Shown piece by piece: positions 1-5,724 of a stretch of DNA of 5,877 nucleotides. Below the pieces are notes generated by a model that was not told the DNA's origin, did no database searches, and saw nothing but the letters and a program-made list of their open reading frames with translations. Source of the stretch: DASQLQ01 sp035629935 (GTDB lineage Bacteria > Actinomycetota > CADDZG01 > WHSQ01); the NCBI GenBank assembly GCA_035629935.1, contig DASQLQ010000046.1, forward strand, positions 1 through 5,877. The letters are read 5' to 3'. Each line of letters begins with the position of its first letter. Position 1 is the stretch's first letter. The translations under genes were made by a program, and so were the position numbers.

Positions 1-1
1 T

Positions 2-7
2 GGAAGG
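2..7 (+). promoter_or_regulatory. Candidate Shine-Dalgarno for the small first gene
   Basis: GGAAGG lies seven bases upstream of the TTG at 15, a normal ribosome-site distance. It is the main argument for using this TTG as the start. It is so close to the window edge that its real context cannot be seen. Confidence 0.4.
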
Positions 8-14
8 GAAGTCA

Positions 15-299
15 TTGCGGTCTGACAGTCGAAGCAAATCGATACCGGCCCTCGCTGAGCGCCTCGAGGACATGGCAACGATCGTCGAGCACAAGCGATC
101 CAAAGGCACAGACGCCACAGGATCGAATCGTCGTGTGCGCGAAGCGGTTGCGGTCATCGTGTTCGAGGAAGAAGACGGCAGCGAGACGGTCTCGGTTCTC
201 GGCGATGCACAGATCGGCAATCTCGAGCTCAAAGGTGTGCTCCACGACGGCCTCTATGCCATGGCGCATGAGGGCGACGCCGACTACGCACCCGAGTAA
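15..299 (+). CDS. Small acidic protein of unknown function, possibly N-terminally partial
   Basis: About 94 residues; I do not recognise a family. The N-terminal third is polar and basic (RSDSRSK, EHKRSKG). The C-terminal half looks like alternating strands: a VAVIVFEEEDG hairpin, then VSVLGDAQIGNLELKG, then a helical LHDGLYAMAHEGD tail. No signal peptide, membrane segment or metal motif is visible. The TTG start at 15 is chosen because GGAAGG lies at 2-7, seven bases upstream. However, the frame stays open to the left edge, so the gene could begin outside the window. An in-frame ATG at 72 has a purine-rich GAGGA only one base upstream, too close to be a good ribosome site. The gene lies 48 bases before the methyltransferase on the same strand, but a palindrome and a possible promoter separate them, so cotranscription is uncertain. 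Evidence that it is real: protein-like composition and sensible codon use on the same strand as its neighbour. Confidence 0.55.
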   Translation: MRSDSRSKSIPALAERLEDMATIVEHKRSKGTDATGSNRRVREAVAVIVFEEEDGSETVSVLGDAQIGNLELKGVLHDGLYAMAHEGDADYAPE

Positions 300-307
300 C
301 TCACACA

Positions 308-325
308 CCCTCTGCCAGCAGAGGG
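308..325. repeat. Perfect inverted repeat between the first gene and the methyltransferase
   Basis: CCCTCTGC-CA-GCAGAGGG: two perfectly complementary 8-base arms around a 2-base centre. As RNA it would fold as a 7-bp stem with a 4-base loop. It begins nine bases after the stop codon of the upstream gene and ends nine bases before the TACTCT box of the putative methyltransferase promoter. It has no T-run after it, so it is a poor intrinsic terminator by sequence. Its position over the -35 region makes an operator for a dimeric repressor an equally good reading. The repeat is seen directly; both functions are inference. Confidence 0.6.
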
Positions 326-334
326 CCCGGCGGC

Positions 335-340
335 TACTCT
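335..340 (+). promoter_or_regulatory. Candidate -10 box for a leaderless methyltransferase transcript
   Basis: TACTCT matches the actinobacterial -10 pattern TANNNT and ends seven bases before the GTG at 348. This is the spacing expected when transcription starts at the first base of the start codon. There is no Shine-Dalgarno sequence in the intervening TTCCCTC, which supports leaderless translation. No convincing -35 hexamer is seen; the palindrome at 308-325 occupies that region. Confidence 0.45.
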
Positions 341-347
341 TTCCCTC

Positions 348-1196
348 GTGGAGGATGCCCGGCGGATCCATGAAGACAGCCTGAAGGGATGGGGCGCAGT
401 AGCCCCTGCCTGGCTGTCGTACGCGGACGACTTCAAGGTCAAGGTCGCGCCGGTGGCCAACTGGATGCTCGAGCACCTCGAGCTCGAGCAAGCCACATCG
501 GTCCTGGAGCTCGCGTGCGGTGCCGGCGACCTCAGCATGCAGATCCACGAACGTCTGGCTCCCGGCGTCCGGTTCGTAGCGAGTGACTTCGCTCCGGAGA
601 TGGTCGACGCGACCCGGACACATGCAGCCGCTCTGGGTGCACAAGACGTCGACTTCCGTGTCCTCGATGCGCAAGCCTTGGCCCTGGAGAGCCAGTTCGC
701 CGATCGAGTTGCGTGCCGCTTCGGATACATGCTCATGCCCGAGCCAGACAAGGCGTTCGAGGAGACACATCGCGTGCTGGGTGATGGAGGGCACGTTGTC
801 GCCGCGGTGTGGGGGCCAATGGAGCGCAACGCGTGGCTGATGGTGTTCGGCATGGCTTTGATGCAGGCCGGGATAGTTATGGGAGACGATCCGTTCGGCC
901 CCGGCGGAGTGTTCTCGCTTGCGGATCCGTCGGTACTGCGCGCCAAGGTCGAGGGGGCCGGCTTCGCGTCGGTGGAGATCGAGGAGATCCCCTTCACCTA
1001 CGACTTCGACGATTTCGACTCCTACTGGGCGATGCAATCGCGGCTTTCCGGGAGCGCTGCCGGGAAACTCCAAGAGATGAGCGAGGAGGAGCGAACGGCG
1101 ATCAAGGAGTCGGCCCGGGCGTCCGCCGAAGCCTTCCATAACGACTCGGGCTTCCAGTTCCCCGCCCTGTCCCTGGGAGTCGTAGGTACTAAGTAG
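348..1196 (+). CDS. Class I SAM-dependent methyltransferase, UbiE-like
   Basis: A 282-residue protein with the Rossmann-type methyltransferase fold, predicted to move a methyl group from S-adenosylmethionine to an unidentified small molecule in the cytoplasm. Motif I is VLELACGAGDLS (residues 52-63). The acidic residue ending strand 2, expected to contact the ribose, is D80 in VASDFAPEMVD. D107 in VLDAQAL is placed to contact the adenine. The typical UbiE-like motif follows around 125-148: FGYMLMPEPD, then ETHRVLGDGG, then VAAVWGPMERNAW. The C-terminal part (about 185-282) is acidic and mostly helical and probably forms the substrate lid. There is no signal peptide. The GTG start is preceded by a TANNNT box rather than a ribosome site, and the protein begins with MEDARRIHEDSLKGWGAVAP, a normal N-terminal helix for this family. 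The nearby exported genes give no clue to the substrate. The family call is firm; the substrate is unknown, and calling it ubiE or menG itself is not justified. Confidence 0.93.
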   Translation: MEDARRIHEDSLKGWGAVAPAWLSYADDFKVKVAPVANWMLEHLELEQATSVLELACGAGDLSMQIHERLAPGVRFVASDFAPEMVDATRTHAAALGAQDVDFRVLDAQALALESQFADRVACRFGYMLMPEPDKAFEETHRVLGDGGHVVAAVWGPMERNAWLMVFGMALMQAGIVMGDDPFGPGGVFSLADPSVLRAKVEGAGFASVEIEEIPFTYDFDDFDSYWAMQSRLSGSAAGKLQEMSEEERTAIKESARASAEAFHNDSGFQFPALSLGVVGTK

Positions 1197-1229
1197 GAGT
1201 CTCAGGCCCCAGCGTCGAACCCTTGTTCC

Positions 1230-2315
1230 ATGTCGATCAGACGTTTCTCATGTGCGCTCCTGACTCTGGTTGCCGCAGTGGCCGTAGGCCTCCCGGCCTC
1301 GCCTGCCGTGGGCGCCAACAAAGACATGGTCGCCGCCCGAGAGAAGTTCTTCGGGGCCGAGAACGTGGGACCAGATGGCTCGGTGCGATCGGATCGGGTG
1401 ATCCTGTCGTGGTTCTCGGTATCGAGCTTTGCCGCCGCCTTCAACGGACACGTTGTGTTCCTCGATGCATGGAGGGTGCGGGGGTCCGTGGGCAACTACG
1501 TCCCCACGACGACGGAAGAGCTGATCGATCTCGATCCCGAGTACGTCTTCATCGGCCATGGTGACTTCGATCACGCGGCCGACCTCGGGGACATCGCCGC
1601 AGGTAGCGGCGCAAAGGTCGTGGGCAGCCCAGAACATTGCGAGATCGCTAGGTCGCAAACGGGGGACGATTCGATCCCCTGTATCGAGGCAGCACCCGAG
1701 GGCGCTCCGCCGGGGCTCCGCAAGGAGTTGAGGTTGATCCCCGGTGTCGAGATCAGTGCGGTCACGCACGTGCACTCGTCGGTCGAGTCCTACGAGGGAG
1801 ATCGCACCCCCTGCCCCCCTATCTGGAACGCGCAGGACACCGCGGCCCACCCACCGTCACCCGAGGACCTGATCTCGATGACGACCTGGGGAACGACCCG
1901 GGGCGCAAACATCCTGTATCAGTTCCGCCTGGGTGACTTCGCTCTTACGTGGCACGACACTTCGGGCAAGCTCGAAGAGGACGCTCCGGAAGCCGTGAAG
2001 GCGCTCGAGACTCTCCCGCCGACCGACGTGCACACCGGCCCCGTCCTTGCCTTCGGCCAGGTCACCAACTGCATGCGGAGCCTCGGCCAGTACATCCGAG
2101 TGCTCAGGCCGAAGATCTATGCCGCGAACCACCACGACAACTTCGTCGCCGTCGCGGGTGACAACGCAAGGGATCTCGAGCCCTACGTGAGGGACGAGAT
2201 CGAGCGCATCCCGAAGAAGATCCGGCCGCAGCTCGTCTACACCTACGACCCGGACGACTACATCCGCCCCGAGCTCTACACCTACGACCCGTCCGCCCCC
2301 CGCTGGCGAAAATAA
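1230..2315 (+). CDS. Exported metallo-beta-lactamase-fold protein with altered metal-binding motif
   Basis: A 361-residue protein. Residues 1-29 are a Sec signal peptide: basic MSIRR, a hydrophobic stretch CALLTLVAAVAVGL, and likely cleavage after AVGA. The mature part has MBL-fold landmarks: a strand and loop ending HVVFLDA (74-80), then FIGHGDFDHAADLGDIA (108-123), H180/H182 in THVHSS, D243 in TWHDTSG, and H301/H302 in ANHHDNF. The canonical signature is HxHxDH; here it is H110-G-D112-F-D114-H115, so the second histidine is aspartate. Four cysteines in the mature part (137, 151, 195, 281) could form disulfides, as suits a secreted protein. The C-terminal tail is rich in YTYDP repeats (337-354). 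The ATG at 1230 is the only in-frame start after the upstream stop, and no good ribosome site precedes it; the AGGAG at 1195-1199 is 30 bases away. It follows the methyltransferase by 33 bases, so it may be cotranscribed. The fold is likely a hydrolase outside the membrane; the substrate is unknown and activity is uncertain given the substitution. Confidence 0.85.
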   Translation: MSIRRFSCALLTLVAAVAVGLPASPAVGANKDMVAAREKFFGAENVGPDGSVRSDRVILSWFSVSSFAAAFNGHVVFLDAWRVRGSVGNYVPTTTEELIDLDPEYVFIGHGDFDHAADLGDIAAGSGAKVVGSPEHCEIARSQTGDDSIPCIEAAPEGAPPGLRKELRLIPGVEISAVTHVHSSVESYEGDRTPCPPIWNAQDTAAHPPSPEDLISMTTWGTTRGANILYQFRLGDFALTWHDTSGKLEEDAPEAVKALETLPPTDVHTGPVLAFGQVTNCMRSLGQYIRVLRPKIYAANHHDNFVAVAGDNARDLEPYVRDEIERIPKKIRPQLVYTYDPDDYIRPELYTYDPSAPRWRK

Positions 2316-2335
2316 CCCCCGTTCTTTGAACACAT

Positions 2336-2362
2336 AGGGGCGATCGGGGGGCCCCTTCTTTT
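2336..2362 (+). terminator. Possible weak intrinsic terminator after the MBL-fold gene
   Basis: AGGGG at 2336-2340 can pair with CCCCT at 2352-2356 across an 11-base loop, followed by TCTTTT at 2357-2362. The stem is only five pairs and the loop is large, so this is a modest candidate. A CCCCC run at 2316-2320, right after the stop codon, can instead pair with the same GGGG, enclosing a GTTC-TTT-GAAC mini-hairpin. The remainder of the gap to 2470 shows no promoter I can defend. Confidence 0.35.
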
Positions 2363-2460
2363 CATACATAGGACAAATCGGACCTTCAGGCAGGCAAGCA
2401 ACGTAGGACGCTCCCCGACCGTCTTTTGGGTATGAGTCCAAATAGAGCCAGATCAAAGCC

Positions 2461-2466
2461 AGGGGG
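2461..2466 (+). promoter_or_regulatory. Ribosome binding site deciding the start of the long RTX gene
   Basis: AGGGGG sits four bases before the ATG at 2471. That ATG opens directly into a textbook signal peptide (MQSKQLFTAAAAA). Earlier in-frame starts, TTG 2426 and ATG 2432, would add 15 or 13 residues before it and lack a comparable site, so 2471 is preferred. Confidence 0.6.
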
Positions 2467-2470
2467 TCAC

Positions 2471-4873
2471 ATGCAATCCAAGCAACTCTTCACTGCCGCG
2501 GCCGCAGCCGTGGTGGTCGTAGCCGTCTCCGCCTATGGGCTGCCGAGCGCTCACGCGCAGGCATCGTGCATGGGTCGGGCAGCCACGAAGGTGGGCACGA
2601 AAGGCAACGACACGCTCAAGGGAACGCCCGGTGCCGACGTGATCGTCGGGCTGGACGGCCGCGACGACATCGAGAGCCTCGGCGGAAATGACGTCGTCTG
2701 TGGCGGTGATGGAAGCGACAACATCCGCTCCGGTGGCGGAGCCGACCGCGTCGATGGCGGCGGCGGCCCCGACTCCATCAACGGTGGAGGTGGGGGCGAC
2801 CGCATCGATGGCGGCACGAACAACGACAGACTCGAGGGTGGTTCCGGCGACGACCGGATCGTGGGCGCAACGGAGCGCTATTTCGAGGTCCACGGCAAGG
2901 GCGACAAGAAGCGCAAGATCCAGGAGGAGAACTTCCTCGAGGGTGGCAAGGGTGCCGATCGGCTGACCGGCGGCCCGAACCGCGACTACATCGAGGGCAA
3001 CGGAGGTAACGACCGGATCGATGCCGGCGCAGCCGAAGACCGCGTCCAAGGGAATGACGGGGACGATCGGATGGACGGCGGCGCCGGCACGGACCAGGTC
3101 AACTACGGCGACAACAAGACCTCGATCACACTCGACCTGCAAGCGGGCCGCGCTCGCGGCCAGGGCAACGACCGGCTGAAGAACATCGAGGATGTGTTCG
3201 GTTCGCGCAAGGACGACGTGCTGCGCGGGAACGGCGCCGATAACGAGTTCTATGGGGGAAGCGGAAGCGACAAGCTCGAGATGCGTGGCGGCGACGACGA
3301 ATTGATCGGTGCCGCGGGTGACGACGTGCTCGATGGAGGGCCGGGCAGGGACTTCGCCAACTACGGGCTCTCCTACAACGGTTCGATCATCGTGAACCTC
3401 GCAGCCCAGACGGCCACCGGCGAGGGCAATGACACGATCAAGAGCGTCGAGGACATCCGCGCCGGTTACGGGAACGACACCTTGATCGGTGATGGCGCCG
3501 ACAACCATTTCGTCGGCCGTCAAGGAAGCGACACCCTGCGTGGAGGTGGGGGCAACGACGTGCTCAAAGGTGGCAACGAGCCCGTCTACCCGCCCGAGGT
3601 CCTCGAGGCCGAACCGACGTTGGTGCAGCAGGGCGACATCCTCGACGGAGGTGACGGCAACGACCGGATGAATGGCCAGAAAGGCATCGACGTCGCCGAC
3701 TTCGGCAGCGCGGCTGGTCCTGTGGACGCGAGCCTGCAGCGCGAGCGCTCGACCGGTCAGGGCAACGACCAACTCATCAACCTCGAGAACGTCTTCGGTT
3801 CGGGATACGACGACGTGCTGACCGGCAACGCCGAGACGAACGTTATCGGGGGCCGCTCGGGTAACGACCAGGTGCTCGGCGCTGATGGCAACGACCTTCT
3901 CACCGGGGGCAACGGTGACGACCATTTCGACGGCGGGGTCGGGATCGACCTCGTCGACTTCACTTCCTCAGCTACTGGTGTGACTGCTGATCTCGGAGCC
4001 GGAACGGCGACGGGTCAGGGTTCCGATTCATTCACTGCGGTCGAGAACCTGCTTGGGTCGAGCTTCGACGATTCCCTGACCGGTGACGCAGAGGTGAACG
4101 TGTTGATCGGTGGCACCGGCAACGATTCCTTGGCGGGGGCTGCAGGCGACGACGACCTTCAATCGAATTTCGGTGACGACACCTTGTCGGGCGGCGAGGG
4201 TGATGACCTCCTCGCCGATGCCGGTGGGGCCGACACGGCCAACGGTGACGAGGGTGATGACCGGTTCATCGCAGGGACGAACGACGACACGTTCGACGGC
4301 GGCGATGGCTCTGACACGGTCGACTTCACGCTGGCGCGGCGCATGATCATCGCCGACCTGCAAGCCGGAACCTCCGACGGGCAGGGCATCGACAAATTCG
4401 TGGCGATCGAGAACCTGATCGGTGGGATCCGCGACGACCAGCTTGCCGGAGATGCGAACACGAACATCCTCAGCGGAGGCCCGGGTGTCGATCAGGTGAC
4501 GGGCCGCGAAGGCGACGACGTGATCATCGGCAACGACGGTGACGACATTATGGATGGTGGTGGCGGCATCGACATCGCCGATTACACGTTGGCGATACAG
4601 CCGATCACGGCCGACCTCGAAGCCGGTTTCGCGACGGGCGAAGGTTCCGACAACCTCTTGTCTATCGAGGGTTTAACGGGATCCGCACTGACGGACTTCC
4701 TTCGAGGCAACGACGACTCCAACCCGATCAACGGTGGTGGTGGCGGTGACGTGGTCGAGGGCCGCGCCGGAGACGACGCGCTCGACGGTGGTCTCGGTAC
4801 CGACTACGTCGACGGCGGCACGGGGAACGACTCGTGTGCGAGTGCCGAGAGCAAACTGAATTGCGAAAGTTGA
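2471..4873 (+). CDS. Large secreted RTX (haemolysin-type calcium-binding repeat) protein
   Basis: An 800-residue acidic protein built almost wholly from GGxGxDxLx nonapeptides. In this family they coil into a parallel beta-roll that binds Ca2+ at each turn. Residues 1-30 are a Sec signal peptide (MQSKQLF, a run of Ala/Val, cleavage near AHAQ-A). A cap with CMGRAAT (C33) and DVVCGG (C77) follows, then an RTX block to about 205. Residues 206-753 hold six copies of a ~55-residue module (GxDxxDF, DLxAGxATGxGxD, IExxxGSxxDDxLxG) separated by plain RTX blocks. The tail ends GNDSCASAESKLNCES with C789 and C798. These four cysteines are the only ones in the mature chain. Two non-RTX inserts break the roll, a basic one at 133-155 and a proline/glutamate-rich one at 369-387. 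No protease, lipase or adhesin domain is recognisable, so an extracellular structural, adhesive or ion-binding role is inferred. It probably shares an mRNA with the smaller paralogue immediately downstream. Confidence 0.92.
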   Translation: MQSKQLFTAAAAAVVVVAVSAYGLPSAHAQASCMGRAATKVGTKGNDTLKGTPGADVIVGLDGRDDIESLGGNDVVCGGDGSDNIRSGGGADRVDGGGGPDSINGGGGGDRIDGGTNNDRLEGGSGDDRIVGATERYFEVHGKGDKKRKIQEENFLEGGKGADRLTGGPNRDYIEGNGGNDRIDAGAAEDRVQGNDGDDRMDGGAGTDQVNYGDNKTSITLDLQAGRARGQGNDRLKNIEDVFGSRKDDVLRGNGADNEFYGGSGSDKLEMRGGDDELIGAAGDDVLDGGPGRDFANYGLSYNGSIIVNLAAQTATGEGNDTIKSVEDIRAGYGNDTLIGDGADNHFVGRQGSDTLRGGGGNDVLKGGNEPVYPPEVLEAEPTLVQQGDILDGGDGNDRMNGQKGIDVADFGSAAGPVDASLQRERSTGQGNDQLINLENVFGSGYDDVLTGNAETNVIGGRSGNDQVLGADGNDLLTGGNGDDHFDGGVGIDLVDFTSSATGVTADLGAGTATGQGSDSFTAVENLLGSSFDDSLTGDAEVNVLIGGTGNDSLAGAAGDDDLQSNFGDDTLSGGEGDDLLADAGGADTANGDEGDDRFIAGTNDDTFDGGDGSDTVDFTLARRMIIADLQAGTSDGQGIDKFVAIENLIGGIRDDQLAGDANTNILSGGPGVDQVTGREGDDVIIGNDGDDIMDGGGGIDIADYTLAIQPITADLEAGFATGEGSDNLLSIEGLTGSALTDFLRGNDDSNPINGGGGGDVVEGRAGDDALDGGLGTDYVDGGTGNDSCASAESKLNCES
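3086..4729 (+). repeat. Six ~55-residue modules inside the long RTX gene
   Basis: Modules begin at bases 3086, 3344, 3683, 3941, 4307 and 4565 (residues 206, 292, 405, 491, 613 and 699). Each runs from GxDxxDF/Y through a strand such as ITADLEAG, a TGxGxD turn, and an IENLxGS segment to a DDxLxGN ending, and each is followed by RTX nonapeptides. The second module has one extra residue. The copies are clearly related as protein but diverged in DNA, so the duplications are old. Modules of this type are common in bacterial RTX proteins; the regular spacing is the notable point here. The sixth copy is the most degenerate (IEGLTGSALTD). Confidence 0.85.
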
Positions 4874-4881
4874 ACAAGGGG

Positions 4882-5724
4882 ATGCGCGGTTTCATCGCCG
4901 CGCTGGTCGTGGGAGCCGCCGTGGGAGTTACTCCAGTCTCTCCCGCGGCGGCCGCCCGCACTTGCTTCGGGCGTCCCGCGACGATCGTGGGTGACGCCGG
5001 TTCAGAGACGATCCGTGGGACGCGGGGAAACGACGTGATCGTTGGACTCGGGGGCCGGGACCGGATCCTCGGCCGCGGAGGAACGGACTTCATCTGTGGT
5101 GGGTCGGGACGCGACGTTCTCGACGACGGCGATGGTGACTACGAAGGTCTTCGAGGCGGGGTCGGCACCGACGAGATCAACGCGAGCGGCGACGCGACCG
5201 CTGCGTTCGGGGGGCCGGATAACGACGAGCTCACCGGCGGAGTTGGTTACGTGCATCTCAACGGTGGTGGTGGAGACGATGTCATCTCCGGGCACGGCGA
5301 CGAGATCCTCCACGGAAACGCCGGCGACGACATCTTGTCCGTCGTGGATGGAAGCGGCGATCTGTTCGGCGAGGCGGGTAACGACTCGTTATACGGGGGC
5401 GACTTCGACGACGAGCTCGAAGGAGGCTCGGGCGACGACACTCTGAGCGGCGGGCTCGGCAACGACATCCTGGACGGAGATACGGCTCCCGGACATCCTT
5501 CAGCCAGCGCTCCCGGCAACGACACGATCGTCGCCGGCGAGGGCAACGACCTCATCCGCGGGCAAGCCGGCAACGATGTGCTCAAAGGCGAAGGTGGAGA
5601 CGACACCCTCTCGGGCGACGAAGGCGACGACACCGTCGATGGCGGAGACGGGGTCGATCAGATCGACGGCGGCGAAGGCTTCGATACCTGCACCGGCAGC
5701 GAGGAAGAGACTAACTGCGACTAG
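4882..5724 (+). CDS. Smaller secreted RTX protein, paralogue of the upstream gene
   Basis: A 280-residue acidic protein. Residues 1-25 are a signal peptide (MRGFIAALVVGAAVGV, then PAAAA), followed by the cap CFGRPATIVG (C28) and DFICGG (C72). The rest is RTX nonapeptides such as GGSGDDTLSGGLGNDILDG and GEGGDDTLSGDEGDDTVDG, ending FDTCTGSEEETNCD with C270 and C279. Both cysteine spacings (44 and 9) match the upstream protein exactly, which supports common descent. It lacks the 55-residue modules. A stretch around residues 83-127 has degenerate repeats, and TAPGHPSASAP (201-211) forms a short loop insert. The start is uncertain. ATG 4882 gives the cleanest signal peptide, but AAGGGG abuts it. 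TTG 4870 would overlap the upstream stop as TTGA. GTG 4834, preceded by GGGGAA, would add 16 residues and lie inside the upstream gene. The gap of 8 bases or less from the previous gene implies cotranscription and perhaps coupled translation. The role is presumably extracellular and calcium-binding; no enzyme domain is seen. Confidence 0.9.
   Translation: MRGFIAALVVGAAVGVTPVSPAAAARTCFGRPATIVGDAGSETIRGTRGNDVIVGLGGRDRILGRGGTDFICGGSGRDVLDDGDGDYEGLRGGVGTDEINASGDATAAFGGPDNDELTGGVGYVHLNGGGGDDVISGHGDEILHGNAGDDILSVVDGSGDLFGEAGNDSLYGGDFDDELEGGSGDDTLSGGLGNDILDGDTAPGHPSASAPGNDTIVAGEGNDLIRGQAGNDVLKGEGGDDTLSGDEGDDTVDGGDGVDQIDGGEGFDTCTGSEEETNCD

Noticed and set aside
12..1139. A 375-codon open frame on the minus strand
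   Set aside because: It lies antisense to the methyltransferase, whose motifs are unmistakable, and to the small first gene. Its translation is arginine/leucine/histidine-rich with no recognisable domain, typical of the reverse frame of a high-GC gene.
1248..2456. Minus-strand open frames of about 200 codons opposite the MBL-fold gene
   Set aside because: Both mirror the codons of the plus-strand gene or its flank and show no domain. The MBL landmarks and signal peptide fix the plus strand as coding.
2364..2460. A sigma-70-type promoter before the long RTX gene
   Set aside because: AT-rich patches such as TACATA (2365-2370) and TATGAG (2431-2436) do not match TANNNT with a usable -35 at proper spacing, so no promoter is called.
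2426..2470. Earlier starts (TTG 2426, ATG 2432) for the long RTX protein
   Set aside because: They add a polar stretch before a complete signal peptide and have no ribosome site, whereas ATG 2471 has AGGGGG four bases upstream.
2453..3925. A 490-codon open frame on the minus strand
   Set aside because: It is antisense to the RTX repeats. Their repeated GGN/GAC/CTC codons keep the reverse frame free of stops and yield a repetitive Val/Ala-rich product. It has no own start context or family features.
2567..5724. The GGxGxD repeats as a DNA-level tandem repeat or CRISPR-like array
   Set aside because: The periodicity is in the protein (nine residues); the DNA copies are diverged and there are no identical direct repeats with unique spacers.
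2471..5724. A toxin or enzyme function for the RTX proteins (haemolysin, alkaline protease, lipase)
   Set aside because: No HExxH zinc-protease motif, GxSxG lipase motif or pore-forming hydrophobic domain is present; the repeats alone do not imply toxicity.
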